DNA of 64,000 nt from JAGOFO01 sp964522105 (GTDB lineage: Bacteria > Myxococcota_A > UBA9042 > DTJE01), in assembly GCA_964522105.1 (NCBI GenBank), contig CAZFVA010000010.1, positions 1 to 64,000 of the forward strand, in the 5' to 3' direction. A program made the position numbers and the translations under genes. Positions 50,830 to 61,100 of this stretch are shown here, one piece after another. Each line of letters starts with the position of its first letter. Position 1 is the stretch's first letter. The notes below the pieces were generated by a model. That model did no database searches. It was not told the DNA's origin and saw nothing but the letters and a program-made list of their open reading frames with translations.

Positions 50830-53514
50830 TCAACTGTTCAGTGCCTTCAACGCATCGGAAAGTCTGCCGATTACTTCGCGCGCAGCTTCGGCCTTTTCAC
50901 GGACTTCGTCCACAACATCGGGTGAAGCATTGGCCACAAACGCCTGATTATTCAGCTTGGCATCAAACTTCACCAGATCACCGGAAGTCCTTCCAAGTTC
51001 CTTTTCAAGACGCAGAATTTCGGCAGCGATACGGTCCTGACCGATAATGACGAAGCAGTCTGCAACATTTCCGACAACGACAGCCGAACCGGCAGGACGT
51101 ACCGCCGCCATATCGACGGTCAGTTCGGACACGCGGGCCAGACGCGAGACTTCGTCCGTCATTGACGTCACAAACCCGGCAATCTCGGGGGAATGCGGCT
51201 TGATAACGACTGCAAGGGCTTCCTTCGGGGGGACCATCGCCTGAGTTCTGACACCACGGATTGCCGAAATGACTTCAAGCACCGCATCGACAGCAGCGGC
51301 ATCAAGATCAAAGACGGGCATCCCTGCACCTGTCGGGAACGCTGAAATCATAATACTTTCTTCGGTCTTGCCGATGAACGGACGCAGCTTCTGCCAGATC
51401 TCCTCGGTCACATACGGCATGAATGGATGCATCGCGCGCAGGACGGTATCCAGGACGTGAACCAGAACTGTCTGAACTGCCTTGCGGCGCGGCCCTTCTT
51501 CCGCCAGGGCGCCCTTCGACAACTCGAGGTACCAGTTACAGAACTCCTGCCACGTGAAGTGATAAAGGACTGCCGCAGCTTCATTGAACTTGTATTCCTG
51601 CAGGGCGGCTTCACACTCGCCACAGGCGCGGGCCAGTCTGGTCAGAATCCATCGATCAGCGCGGCTCAGTTCAAGGTCCTGCGATACTGCCGCCGTTACA
51701 TTTTCGGGGGCCGTAAAGTCATCAAGATTCATGAAAACGAAGCGCGACGCATTCCACAGCTTGTTCACAAACTCACGGTAGCCTTTCAAACGGTCTACCG
51801 ACAGCTTGATGTCGCGACCCTGAGCCGTCATCGTTGCAAGGGTGAAGCGCAGCGCATCGGACCCGACTTCTTCAACAACTTCAAGCGGATCAATGACATT
51901 GCCCTTTGTCTTGGACATCTTCAGGCCGTTTTCGTCGCGGACCATCGCGTGCAGATAAACTGTCTTAAACGGGACGTCGTCCATGAAATGAATGCCCATC
52001 ATCATCATTCTGGCGACCCAGAAGAAGATGATGTCGAAGCCGGTTTCCATGACGGTCGTCGGGTAGAACGTCTTCAGCGCCTTCGTCTGTTCGGGCCAGC
52101 CGAGCGTCGAGAACGGCCACAAACCTGACGAAAACCATGTATCCAGGACGTCTTCATCCTGAACGAGATGTTTACAACCACATTTCGGGCAAACGGTCGC
52201 GGTGCCGGGATCTTCAACCCCGACGTACATGCCGTCACAGCCGGGCGCCTGGCAATACCAGACAGGAATCTGATGTCCCCACCACAACTGACGGCTGATG
52301 CACCAGTCACGAATGTTTTCCATCCAGTTCATGTACGTCTTTTCCCATGAACCGGGGACAAACTTAGTCTTTCCGCTGACAACGGCTTCAATGGCCGGTC
52401 TGGCAAGCGGTTCCGTATGCACAAACCACTGCATTGAAACCATCGGTTCAACGACAACGCCGCTGCGCTGGCAGTGCCCTACCCTGTGAACGTAATCTTC
52501 AACCTTGACCAGATAACCCTGCTCGCGCAGGTCTTCTTCCACCAACTTTCTGGCGTCAAATCTGTCCATTCCCCGGTACTTTTCCGGGACGTTATCATTC
52601 AGCCGGCCCTGCCTGTCCAGAATTGCAATAATTTCCAGACCATTACGGCGACCTGTTTCAAAATCGGCAAAATCATGGGCCGGGGTTATCTTCAGCGCGC
52701 CGGTGCCGAACTCCATTTCGACCGCTTCGGCATCCGCGATAATCGGAATCCGTTTGGTGGTCAGCGGCAGGTCCACAGTACGACCGACCAGGTGCTTATA
52801 GCGCGGGTCATCAGGATGGACCGCGACCGCCGAATCCCCGAACATCGTTTCGGGACGGGTAGTTGCGACGACCAGCTTCTCGTCAGTTCCCGTGACCGGA
52901 TAAGAAATGTGCCACATATGGGACTTCAGTTCTTTTTCTTCAACCTCAAGGTCCGACAGCACAGTCTGAATCCCGGGCGACCAGTTGACCATGCGCTGGG
53001 CGCGGTAAATCAGGCCTTCTTCATACAGCTTTGTAAAAACGGTCCTGACGGCCAGCGACAGGCCTTCGTCAAGCGTAAACCGTTCGCGATCCCAGTCCAC
53101 CGAAACGCCAAGCGCCTTCATCTGTTCAGTGATCCGGCCGTGATGACGGTCCTTAACTTTCCACACCAGCTCCAGGAACTTTTCACGGCCCAGGTCAAAC
53201 CTAGAAAGCCCTTCCGTGGCCTTCAGTTCCCTTTCAACGACCATCTGCGTCGCGATACCGGCGTGGTCGGTCCCGGGAAGCCACAGCGCATTGAAGCCGC
53301 TCATACGCTTCCAGCGGATCAAAATATCCTGAATCGTCAGCGTCAGGGCGTGCCCCATGTGAAGCTGACCAGTGACGTTCGGCGGCGGTATGACTATGCA
53401 ATACGCAGGCTTATCACTTTCGTCCTGTGCCTTGAAATACCCGGCGCTGTTCCAGATTTCATACCAGCGACCTTCGATTTCCTTGTGCTCATATCCTTTA
53501 GCCAACGGCTCCAT
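50830..53514 (-). CDS. valS: Valyl-tRNA synthetase
   Basis: 894 residues, class I. The HIGH signature reads 'HMGHAL' after 'PPPNVTGQL', and the KMSKS signature reads 'KMSKTKGN' (Thr for Ser, tolerated in the family). The editing domain (about 200-330, with 'TTRPETMFGD'), a Cys pair in 'CPKCGCKH', 'DTWFSSGLWPFSTLGWP', the anticodon-binding helices, and a C-terminal coiled coil ('ILRLEKELGRTSGDL') are all present. GGAGG lies four bases before the ATG. It is convergent with the PilZ gene and divergent from the GH5 lipoprotein. Confidence 0.98.
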   Translation of the reverse strand: MEPLAKGYEHKEIEGRWYEIWNSAGYFKAQDESDKPAYCIVIPPPNVTGQLHMGHALTLTIQDILIRWKRMSGFNALWLPGTDHAGIATQMVVERELKATEGLSRFDLGREKFLELVWKVKDRHHGRITEQMKALGVSVDWDRERFTLDEGLSLAVRTVFTKLYEEGLIYRAQRMVNWSPGIQTVLSDLEVEEKELKSHMWHISYPVTGTDEKLVVATTRPETMFGDSAVAVHPDDPRYKHLVGRTVDLPLTTKRIPIIADAEAVEMEFGTGALKITPAHDFADFETGRRNGLEIIAILDRQGRLNDNVPEKYRGMDRFDARKLVEEDLREQGYLVKVEDYVHRVGHCQRSGVVVEPMVSMQWFVHTEPLARPAIEAVVSGKTKFVPGSWEKTYMNWMENIRDWCISRQLWWGHQIPVWYCQAPGCDGMYVGVEDPGTATVCPKCGCKHLVQDEDVLDTWFSSGLWPFSTLGWPEQTKALKTFYPTTVMETGFDIIFFWVARMMMMGIHFMDDVPFKTVYLHAMVRDENGLKMSKTKGNVIDPLEVVEEVGSDALRFTLATMTAQGRDIKLSVDRLKGYREFVNKLWNASRFVFMNLDDFTAPENVTAAVSQDLELSRADRWILTRLARACGECEAALQEYKFNEAAAVLYHFTWQEFCNWYLELSKGALAEEGPRRKAVQTVLVHVLDTVLRAMHPFMPYVTEEIWQKLRPFIGKTEESIMISAFPTGAGMPVFDLDAAAVDAVLEVISAIRGVRTQAMVPPKEALAVVIKPHSPEIAGFVTSMTDEVSRLARVSELTVDMAAVRPAGSAVVVGNVADCFVIIGQDRIAAEILRLEKELGRTSGDLVKFDAKLNNQAFVANASPDVVDEVREKAEAAREVIGRLSDALKALNS

Positions 53515-53697
53515 CTCGCCTCCGGGGGTAGTTTTCAGGCGCGGAATTATACCCGCATTTGATGAATACCGGCAATCATGATGCTGACATCTGCTCCATC
53601 AATCTTTTGATGAAAATTTTGTGTGCTTAAAACCAAAAAATGCTGGGGAATTTTCAACTGCTATAAGGTAATCTAATGGCCTTGTTTTGGGAGTCTT

Positions 53698-56592
53698 ATG
53701 ATGAGAATGAAAATTCCGGTTCTGATGTCACTCACAGCCATAGCTATTGTGCTTTCGGCCTGTGGCGGCGACGCACCAGTACTGAACGATGGGCTGAAGC
53801 CCGTTACCACCGATTTAACTTACCTGAAGGACTCCGAAGGTCGATACCTGAACATCAAAGGCATCAACCTTGGTGGAAATATCAAGGTGCCGGTCAAGAA
53901 CGGCACACAGACCGACGAAACGCCGCAGACTTACTACGGCCATGTGGGCGATCAGATTGCCGCCATGGAAGCCGGGGAACCCCTGCCGTTCACTTATGTC
54001 GGACGTCCATTCAGCATTCAGAAGGCCGAAGAGTACTTCAGGCAGATGAAGATGCTCGGGTTCAACTCGGTGCGTCTGCTGTGGCTGTGGGAAACCGTTT
54101 ATCCGGAAAAGAAGTTCAAGGCTGACAGGGAATTCCTGGAATACTTTGACAAAGTCATTGAGCTTGCCAACAAGTACGACATCTACGTCATGGTCAACCT
54201 GCATGAAAACCTGTGGAGCAGGACGTTCTATTCGCTTTACAGCGAATGGCCGGTCTGCCAGCAGTGCTGCAATTATGACGGCAACAATTTCGCGATCGAC
54301 CCGGAAGGCAAAACCACCGACATCGTCTGCACCGTTGACCGGAAAAAGGAATGCTGTCCCCAGGGCGACCTGATGAACATGTTGTGGGCATTGTTCCCGA
54401 ACAAGACCCGCGATGAACTTGGAATCAAGACTGCCGACCCGACTGAAGTGAAGGCCGCGAAATACCGGGCCGGATTCAGTGACCGCGTAAGTGGCGACGG
54501 CGCCCCGCTGTGGGCTTCGCAAGTCTGCGTACCTGAAAAGAATTTTGCATCCCCGTACTGGGGCGTGAACAAGCTGCTTGGCGCGGCTGTCGATGAAACG
54601 GGCCCGCTCGGATTCAATCTTTTCAATACACTGACCCTTGCTGCCGGTGCCCTCTCCGTCGGCGAAAAACCGACCATCACACCGGAACTGGCCGATCAGA
54701 TCGAGGCCCAGCTGGCCCGCATGGAACCTTACCTTCCCCCGGAGGCCTTCCCGTCGGTTGACACTTATGACGGGCTCCCATGGAAGATGTGGGGCATCAA
54801 CAACGGCCTGTCGCTTGCCACCAACGTCTGCTTTGCCGCCTTCTACCGTGGCGACGAGATTTTCCCGAAGCGCCGGACCGTCGAATACGGCTACACCGAC
54901 AAGCTTGACGAAGGCATCGAGATCGAAACGTTCTACACGCCTGAAGAGGCTGAAACCCGGGCCACCGAGCTTCGTGGCGCAGGCTACACGTACGTTAAGG
55001 TTAACGACCTGCGGGAATCCCTGCAGGAAGGATTCCGGGGCGCATGGAAAGAAATTGCCAGAATCGGCAAGAAGTATCCCAACGTCATCGGATACGACAT
55101 CCTTAACGAACCTGCGGCCGTTTATCTGCTGATGACCGTCGTCGTTGCCTATCTCGACCTCGGAACGCCGGAACTGGTAAAAAGCCTGCTTGACGCGATT
55201 GTCCTTGGCGATGACGGGCTGCCGATGAAGCCGCTTCCAGACGGCAAGACGGTTGGCGAACTGGCCGAACAGCTTCTGCGTGAAAACCTTGAACTGCTGC
55301 CGAAGGACAAGTCTGACGAAACAAGGAAAATGCTTGGCGTATATGGCGCAGACCTTATGAAGACGGTCGGCCTGAACTCGGCTGTGGACAAGAACCTTCT
55401 GGAACCTCTTTATGAATATGTGGGCGCTGGAATTGCCGAGGTCTATGCCGAAGGCGAAGCCCCGGCAAACCGTCTGGCGTTCTGGCTTGAACCGGCCCAC
55501 GGCCTTGACATGCTGCTTGGCGGCGGGGGCGGCGGAGTCGGTGGACAGTTCCTTCAATACGCAACCACACCAGACATCAAACTTCCGACCGATTTTGCCA
55601 AAAACTTCGGCGACGTGCAGTTTGTATGGGCACCCCACTGGTATCCGGACATCTACCCGATGATCGGCTTCAACACCGAAGAAAGGACGTTCGGATCTGA
55701 TGAATACGCCTTCCGGGACTACACGCCGGCCATTCAGGAAAAGGCTGACTGGGCATCGTACGCATACGACAATATTCCCTATGTCATGGGCGAATACGGC
55801 ACCTACTGGAATTTCAGATACCTTGAAAATGAAAACGCCTGTAAAGAACAGATACGCCTGTGCCGCCTGATGTCCGATAGCTTTGCATCGCCTGAATGCG
55901 ACATGTCGGTCGCGACATGCCCCACTGGCTATCAGCAGTCACGCGAATGGGAATACCTGATCAGCGCACAGATTCTGGACAACTACTACGAAGGGTTTGA
56001 AAAACTGGGTTACGGAAATATGGTCTGGGTCTATACCCCGGACGCTGACCCGAAGTACGGCGACTACTGGGATCATGAAGACTTCTCGCTGGTTGAATTC
56101 ATCCAGAAGACCCGTGAACCTGAACGCTTCGCAAAGCTTGGCGCGTCGATGCCTGAAAGGTACGTCGTAAAAGTGACCGAACCGGAAGGCATTGTCGTTC
56201 CGCGCGGACACGCCGCATACGTCAGACCGTACGCCAGTCTGATATCGGGCAAGCCGATCAGCTCACACTTCTACTCGGACCTGCACTACTTTGACCCGGA
56301 CAAAGGCGAACCGGACAAGGAACACGAGTACGAGCTGGTGTTCGCCAGCAAGGAAACGAACGCCCCGACTGTCATATTCGTCCCCGAACTCCAGTACCCG
56401 GACGGATTCTATGTCTGGCTTTCAGACGGCTACGCCGTGTGGAGTCAGGACGACCAGTGGCTCTACTACTTCCCGCAGAATGACGCGCCGGGGATAGAGC
56501 ACAAAGTCCTGATCCGCCCGCCGCTTGCCGGGCAGGATTCCAACGACTGGGATTACTTCGTACGTGACGGCTTCGTCGTCACGGCCGACTGA
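53698..56592 (+). CDS. Very large GH5-like glycosidase lipoprotein with insertions
   Basis: 964 residues; GGGAG upstream of the ATG-ATG start. Lipobox VLSAC (Cys about 21). The barrel starts at 'YLNIKGINLGGNIKVP', with 'GFNSVRLLWLWETV' and 'IYVMVNLHENLW'. The catalytic acid/base is E471 in 'YDILNEPA' and the nucleophile E699 in 'VMGEYGTYW', a spacing of 228 residues, much longer than usual. A Cys-rich insertion ('CQQCCNYDGN', 'KKECCPQG') and a Gly-rich loop (GGGGGGVGG, about 611) add to the size. A C-terminal beta-sandwich (about 810-960) resembles the endoglycoceramidase C-domain. Operon: an outer-membrane barrel starts 14 bases later. Confidence 0.85.
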   Translation: MMRMKIPVLMSLTAIAIVLSACGGDAPVLNDGLKPVTTDLTYLKDSEGRYLNIKGINLGGNIKVPVKNGTQTDETPQTYYGHVGDQIAAMEAGEPLPFTYVGRPFSIQKAEEYFRQMKMLGFNSVRLLWLWETVYPEKKFKADREFLEYFDKVIELANKYDIYVMVNLHENLWSRTFYSLYSEWPVCQQCCNYDGNNFAIDPEGKTTDIVCTVDRKKECCPQGDLMNMLWALFPNKTRDELGIKTADPTEVKAAKYRAGFSDRVSGDGAPLWASQVCVPEKNFASPYWGVNKLLGAAVDETGPLGFNLFNTLTLAAGALSVGEKPTITPELADQIEAQLARMEPYLPPEAFPSVDTYDGLPWKMWGINNGLSLATNVCFAAFYRGDEIFPKRRTVEYGYTDKLDEGIEIETFYTPEEAETRATELRGAGYTYVKVNDLRESLQEGFRGAWKEIARIGKKYPNVIGYDILNEPAAVYLLMTVVVAYLDLGTPELVKSLLDAIVLGDDGLPMKPLPDGKTVGELAEQLLRENLELLPKDKSDETRKMLGVYGADLMKTVGLNSAVDKNLLEPLYEYVGAGIAEVYAEGEAPANRLAFWLEPAHGLDMLLGGGGGGVGGQFLQYATTPDIKLPTDFAKNFGDVQFVWAPHWYPDIYPMIGFNTEERTFGSDEYAFRDYTPAIQEKADWASYAYDNIPYVMGEYGTYWNFRYLENENACKEQIRLCRLMSDSFASPECDMSVATCPTGYQQSREWEYLISAQILDNYYEGFEKLGYGNMVWVYTPDADPKYGDYWDHEDFSLVEFIQKTREPERFAKLGASMPERYVVKVTEPEGIVVPRGHAAYVRPYASLISGKPISSHFYSDLHYFDPDKGEPDKEHEYELVFASKETNAPTVIFVPELQYPDGFYVWLSDGYAVWSQDDQWLYYFPQNDAPGIEHKVLIRPPLAGQDSNDWDYFVRDGFVVTAD

Positions 56593-56606
56593 CAGGGGGA
56601 CCAGAT

Positions 56607-58100
56607 ATGAAACGCCTTCTGCTTACATTTATTTTGATTGTTCTGGCTGGTGTTCCAGCTTTCGCTCAGGAATCGACCGACACGCAGACCGCAACCGATA
56701 CGCCGGCGATGACGACGATCGAGCCCGCAGTTCAGACGGCGGACGCTCCGGCGCAGACGGTCGAGACACCGGCACCGGCAAAGCCTGCTGATGACACAGC
56801 TAAAGGGTTCGGAATCGGCAACAAGTACGTGAAGTTCACAGGCAGGATGCAGAACCTGTTCGTGTGGCGGAACGATTCCGACTTCGACCGCACGCCGCCG
56901 TACTACAAGAAGAACGGACAGGACATCGGACTTCTGGGAACGTTCCTGGCGCCAACTTTGATCATTACCCCGGTCAAAGAACTGAAAATGGTCTTTGAAA
57001 TGGAACTGGGGCTGAACATGTGGTCGATGCAGGACCCGGACGCCTACGCCGCTGCCAGCCCGAGCTGGTTCAGAATGGCCATAAGGCAGGCTTATACCGA
57101 AGCCAATTTCCTTGACGGCAAGATTGGTTTCAGAGTCGGCTACGAGCAACTGTTTGATCCGACCGGCATGTTCATCGGTCACTGGCTGGGCGCCGCCAGT
57201 GTGTGGACAAAGCATGACTGGGGACAGTTGACGCTTACCGTTGCGCAGATGCCTGACCAGACTTTTGAAGGCGTGGCGTTCGATGCCAACAATTTCAATA
57301 CCGACACCATTCTGTACGGACTCAGACTGCAGATGCCGTTTGACAAACTTAGCCTGTCAGCGGCGATCTGGGGCCTCCATGACACACAGATCATTGACCA
57401 GACGCTTGACATGATGGCGATTACCGCCAACTTCGGCGGCGACTGGAAATGGCTGAAATTCGGGGTCGATCTGGGATTCCAGTACGGTACAACCGACACG
57501 CGTGCCGGTGGGAAAAACGAAACGACTATCGCATGGGCAGCACAGGGATTCCTGACAATTGACAAACCGGTCACCGCTTCAGGCGACCTCAGCCTGCTGT
57601 TCAACCTGAACACGATGGCGCTGAGCGGGGACGACAAGTACGACGGCAACAACCATAATGGCGCATGGTTCTACTCGGGCAAAAGCCGCAGCAGGACTAT
57701 GATTCTGACGGAAGATGAAGTCCGGGACCGTGGCGGAAACCTGGATGAAGTGATGTCGGAAAAGCGTGACGGGGAAAGCGGCAAGTTCTACCTGAACCGC
57801 GCTGGCATCTCGGTCACCGACGCATCGATTGGTCTGAAGTACAAAGACTTCTTCCGTCCAATGGTGACGATCGGGGCCGGATGGGCGCTGAACGGTGACA
57901 ACGCTCTGGGCAAGAATTTCATCGGCCTGGAAACTGACCTTCACCTTGAATTCATGTACAAGAAATACCTTTCAGTCGACTTTGTCGGGTCATACCTGCT
58001 TCCAGGTCAGGCCGCTGCGGCATTCATGAACCGTACCGACAACCGCGAATCGACCGACAGCATCTACCAGTTTGAAACATCTGTAACTCTGTACTTCTAA
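56607..58100 (+). CDS. Outer-membrane beta-barrel, operon with the large GH5
   Basis: 497 residues: signal peptide (cleavage near AFA-QE), a Thr/Ala/Pro linker (about 22-65), then amphipathic strands ending in ...VTLYF with a terminal Phe. Openings such as 'KYVKFTGRMQNLFVWRND' and 'FLAPTLIITPVKELKMVFEMELGLN' match the style of the longer barrel at 15552 and of myxobacterial TIGR04551-like proteins, but identity is not certain. AGGGGGA precedes the ATG. Tight linkage with the GH5 lipoprotein suggests uptake or display linked to glycan breakdown (inference). Confidence 0.75.
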   Translation: MKRLLLTFILIVLAGVPAFAQESTDTQTATDTPAMTTIEPAVQTADAPAQTVETPAPAKPADDTAKGFGIGNKYVKFTGRMQNLFVWRNDSDFDRTPPYYKKNGQDIGLLGTFLAPTLIITPVKELKMVFEMELGLNMWSMQDPDAYAAASPSWFRMAIRQAYTEANFLDGKIGFRVGYEQLFDPTGMFIGHWLGAASVWTKHDWGQLTLTVAQMPDQTFEGVAFDANNFNTDTILYGLRLQMPFDKLSLSAAIWGLHDTQIIDQTLDMMAITANFGGDWKWLKFGVDLGFQYGTTDTRAGGKNETTIAWAAQGFLTIDKPVTASGDLSLLFNLNTMALSGDDKYDGNNHNGAWFYSGKSRSRTMILTEDEVRDRGGNLDEVMSEKRDGESGKFYLNRAGISVTDASIGLKYKDFFRPMVTIGAGWALNGDNALGKNFIGLETDLHLEFMYKKYLSVDFVGSYLLPGQAAAAFMNRTDNRESTDSIYQFETSVTLYF

Positions 58101-58163
58101 ACAGAACAAATTCAATCATTGTCGTGTACAATATTCCATAAGCTCAAGATTCTGGACTAACGC

Positions 58164-61100
58164 ATGATGCACTGCCAGGCCAGATTGACACGGCTGATGT
58201 TGAACATGGCGCTGATGTGTACGCTTGTTGCGGCGCTCCCTGCAGTGGCTGTGGCGCAATCATTGGAAGATGCCGGCGAATCCCCGAAGCAAGTCCTTTA
58301 TATCAATTCATATCATCAAGGATACGACTGGTCAGACTCCATCTCCCGGGAAATCCTTAGAACGTTCAACCAGCAGGAACCGGAAGCAAAAGTATTCACA
58401 GAATATCTGGACACGAAACACTTCGCATGGAATGACGCACGCAAGGCAGCCGCGCTTAAAAATCTCATGGAAAAGTACGGCCCGGAATTTTTCCAACTGG
58501 CCATTGCAAGTGACGATGCCGCTTTTGAATTCATGAAGGAATTCCGCGACATACTGATGCCAGGCAAACCAGTTATCTTCTGCGGCGTAAATTCCCTGGA
58601 TCCCCGGAATGACAAACTGCCGGACGGCTTCACCGGAGTTGTAGAAGTCTTCGATTACGCTGGAATTATTGGCATGGCTCAGGCCCTTTTTCCTGAACGC
58701 GCCAATATAGCCATAATAGCTGACAACTCGGTTACAGGGATATCCATTATCAAGGCGGCCCAGAAGGAACTTCAGAAATTCCCGCAGATTACGTATGAGT
58801 TTCTGGATGGAAAAGATCTCACACACGCCGACCTGCTTGCCAGACTTCGCAATATTGACGACAAAACTTTTGTAATAATCGGTGTGTGGCAGACAGACAA
58901 AAATAACACTTACTTCACGGTTCCCGAGGCTTTTGCCGACATCGCCAAAGCCAGTTCGGCACCAGTCTTTGTGGCTTTAAAAAGCGACCTTGCATACGGA
59001 TTTGCCGGTGGTTCGGTGGTGTCCGGTTCATCTCAGGGACGACGGGCTGCCACAATAGCTCTTGATATCCTGGCCGGAAAACCAGTCTCCGAGATTCCGA
59101 TCGACACGAATACTGTTTCCAACAATATAGTTAACCGAAAATTGCTTGAAGAACGATGGAAGATCAACTGGGAGTCGCTTCCAGAGTTCATTAAATCGAT
59201 GCCCGACGATTTCGCAGAGGAAGGCTCTGATAACGTTCCGGCGCCACTTCAGCTTACAACCGCTGAAAAACAATGGATCAGGGACAATCCGACGATTACC
59301 GTGGGCACAGGTGATCTTCCGCCACTGCTGATGTTAACGGACCCTCCTGGCGGCTTCAGCATCGACCTGATGAAGGAACTGGCCGCCTTGACGGGACTGG
59401 AAGTCAAATTTGAAACGTGGACCGGCAAGACATCGGATTTCGTAAAAAACGCTGAACAGGGCAACATTAACTGGGTCATTGCCGCCTTGACCGACACACC
59501 TGAACGCAGGAACGTACTTGCATTCACAAGACCTTACGTGGAACTTGAGTGGGTAATATTTACCCGCGATGACTCGCCTTTCGTGTCAGGCATGGGCGAT
59601 CTGGCAGGTAAAACGGTAGCCGTTCATGACGGACTTACCGTCAACGACATAATTGCCCGAAAGTACCCGAAAATTATCTTAAAGCCGATGGAGATCAGCA
59701 GGGAGGGCATGATTGCCCTGAACAGTCATCAGGTAGATGCGCTGATAATGCATCTTTCAACCGGTGTCTGGCTGACCAAGGAAATGGGACTGACCAGGAT
59801 TCGAGTTGCGGCCCCTACCAACCTTCCTCCTCACAAAATAAGCATCGCAGTACCAGTTAAGCAAAAAGTGCTGGCCGACATTCTGGACAAAGCGATTGCA
59901 TCATTACCGGCGGGAAAAGTTGACACACTGAAGCACAGATACATGACCCAGATTGTCATCAATCAAGGCTGGGCCACCGAATCGGTGCTTAAGATTCTTC
60001 TGGTATTTGCTGCAGTTTTTCTGCTGGTGCTTTCAATTCTTATCTACAGGCTCAGGCGTGGCAAAACGATTCTTCGTCAGCGTGAACAAAACCTGCAGAT
60101 TACGCTTGATTCCATAGGTGACGCGGTCATCGTTACCGATGCTTCAGGCAGGGTTGTACGCATGAATCCTGTCGCACAGAGGCTGACCGGATGGACAATC
60201 GAGCAGGCCACCGACCACCTCATTGATGACGTTATGATCCTTGTTAATCCCGATTCAGAAGAAAAACTTCCTGGTGCAACGGACAAATCGACTGGAAATA
60301 AACCGGTCAGGGAACCGCAGGGACATGTCGAACTTGTTTCAAAAGATTTGAAGCATTATCTGGTCGAATACAGTGCCGCACCAATCACGTCTGAAGGCGC
60401 ACAACCTTCTGGAACTATTGTGGTTTTCAAAGACGTTACAGAAAAGCTCCGGTTCGAGGAGCAAATGCAGCATTCCAGAAAAATGGAAGCTATCGGCCAG
60501 CTTGCAGGTGGCGTTGCCCACGACTTCAACAATATGCTGAGCGCAATTCAGGGTTATGCCGAACTGTTGACAAGGAAAGTGCCTGAAAACAGCGTTGAGA
60601 ATGTCTATTGCCAGAGAATCTTCAATGCAACAGAACGCGCTGCAGGATTGACCTCGAAATTGCTGGACTTCGCGCGCAAGGGAAAAACACTTTCGACGCC
60701 AATTGATATTCACGAATCGATCAAGAATGCGATCGGGCTGCTTGAACGAAGCCTGGACAAATCAATTGTAATCAAGTCAAACATGGCTGCCGCAAACAGC
60801 TTGATTGTGGGCGATCCTTCGCAGATTCAAAGCGTCATCCTGAATCTTTGTATCAACGCCCGGGACGCGATGCCGGACGGCGGAGTTCTGGAAATTTCAA
60901 CAGGCAACGTCTATCTGACTGAAAAGGAGTGCGCTTCAAGCGAATTCCAGATTACGCCTGGCGATTATGTCGCCGTTCATGTCACAGACAGCGGAAGCGG
61001 AATTTCAAAAGCAAACATCAGGAAAATATTCGAGCCGTTCTTTACCACCAAGGGCATTGGCAAAGGGACCGGGCTGGGACTTGCGGCTGTTCACGGGGCA

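Noticed and set aside
52474..53562. A 362-residue open frame on the plus strand inside valS
   Set aside because: It mirrors valS codon bias, and valS carries all synthetase motifs in the opposite frame.
53815..55638. A 607-residue open frame on the minus strand opposite the large GH5 gene
   Set aside because: It is a by-product of GC-biased third positions; it has no ribosome site or family motifs, while the plus-strand frame has a lipobox, both catalytic Glu and family blocks.
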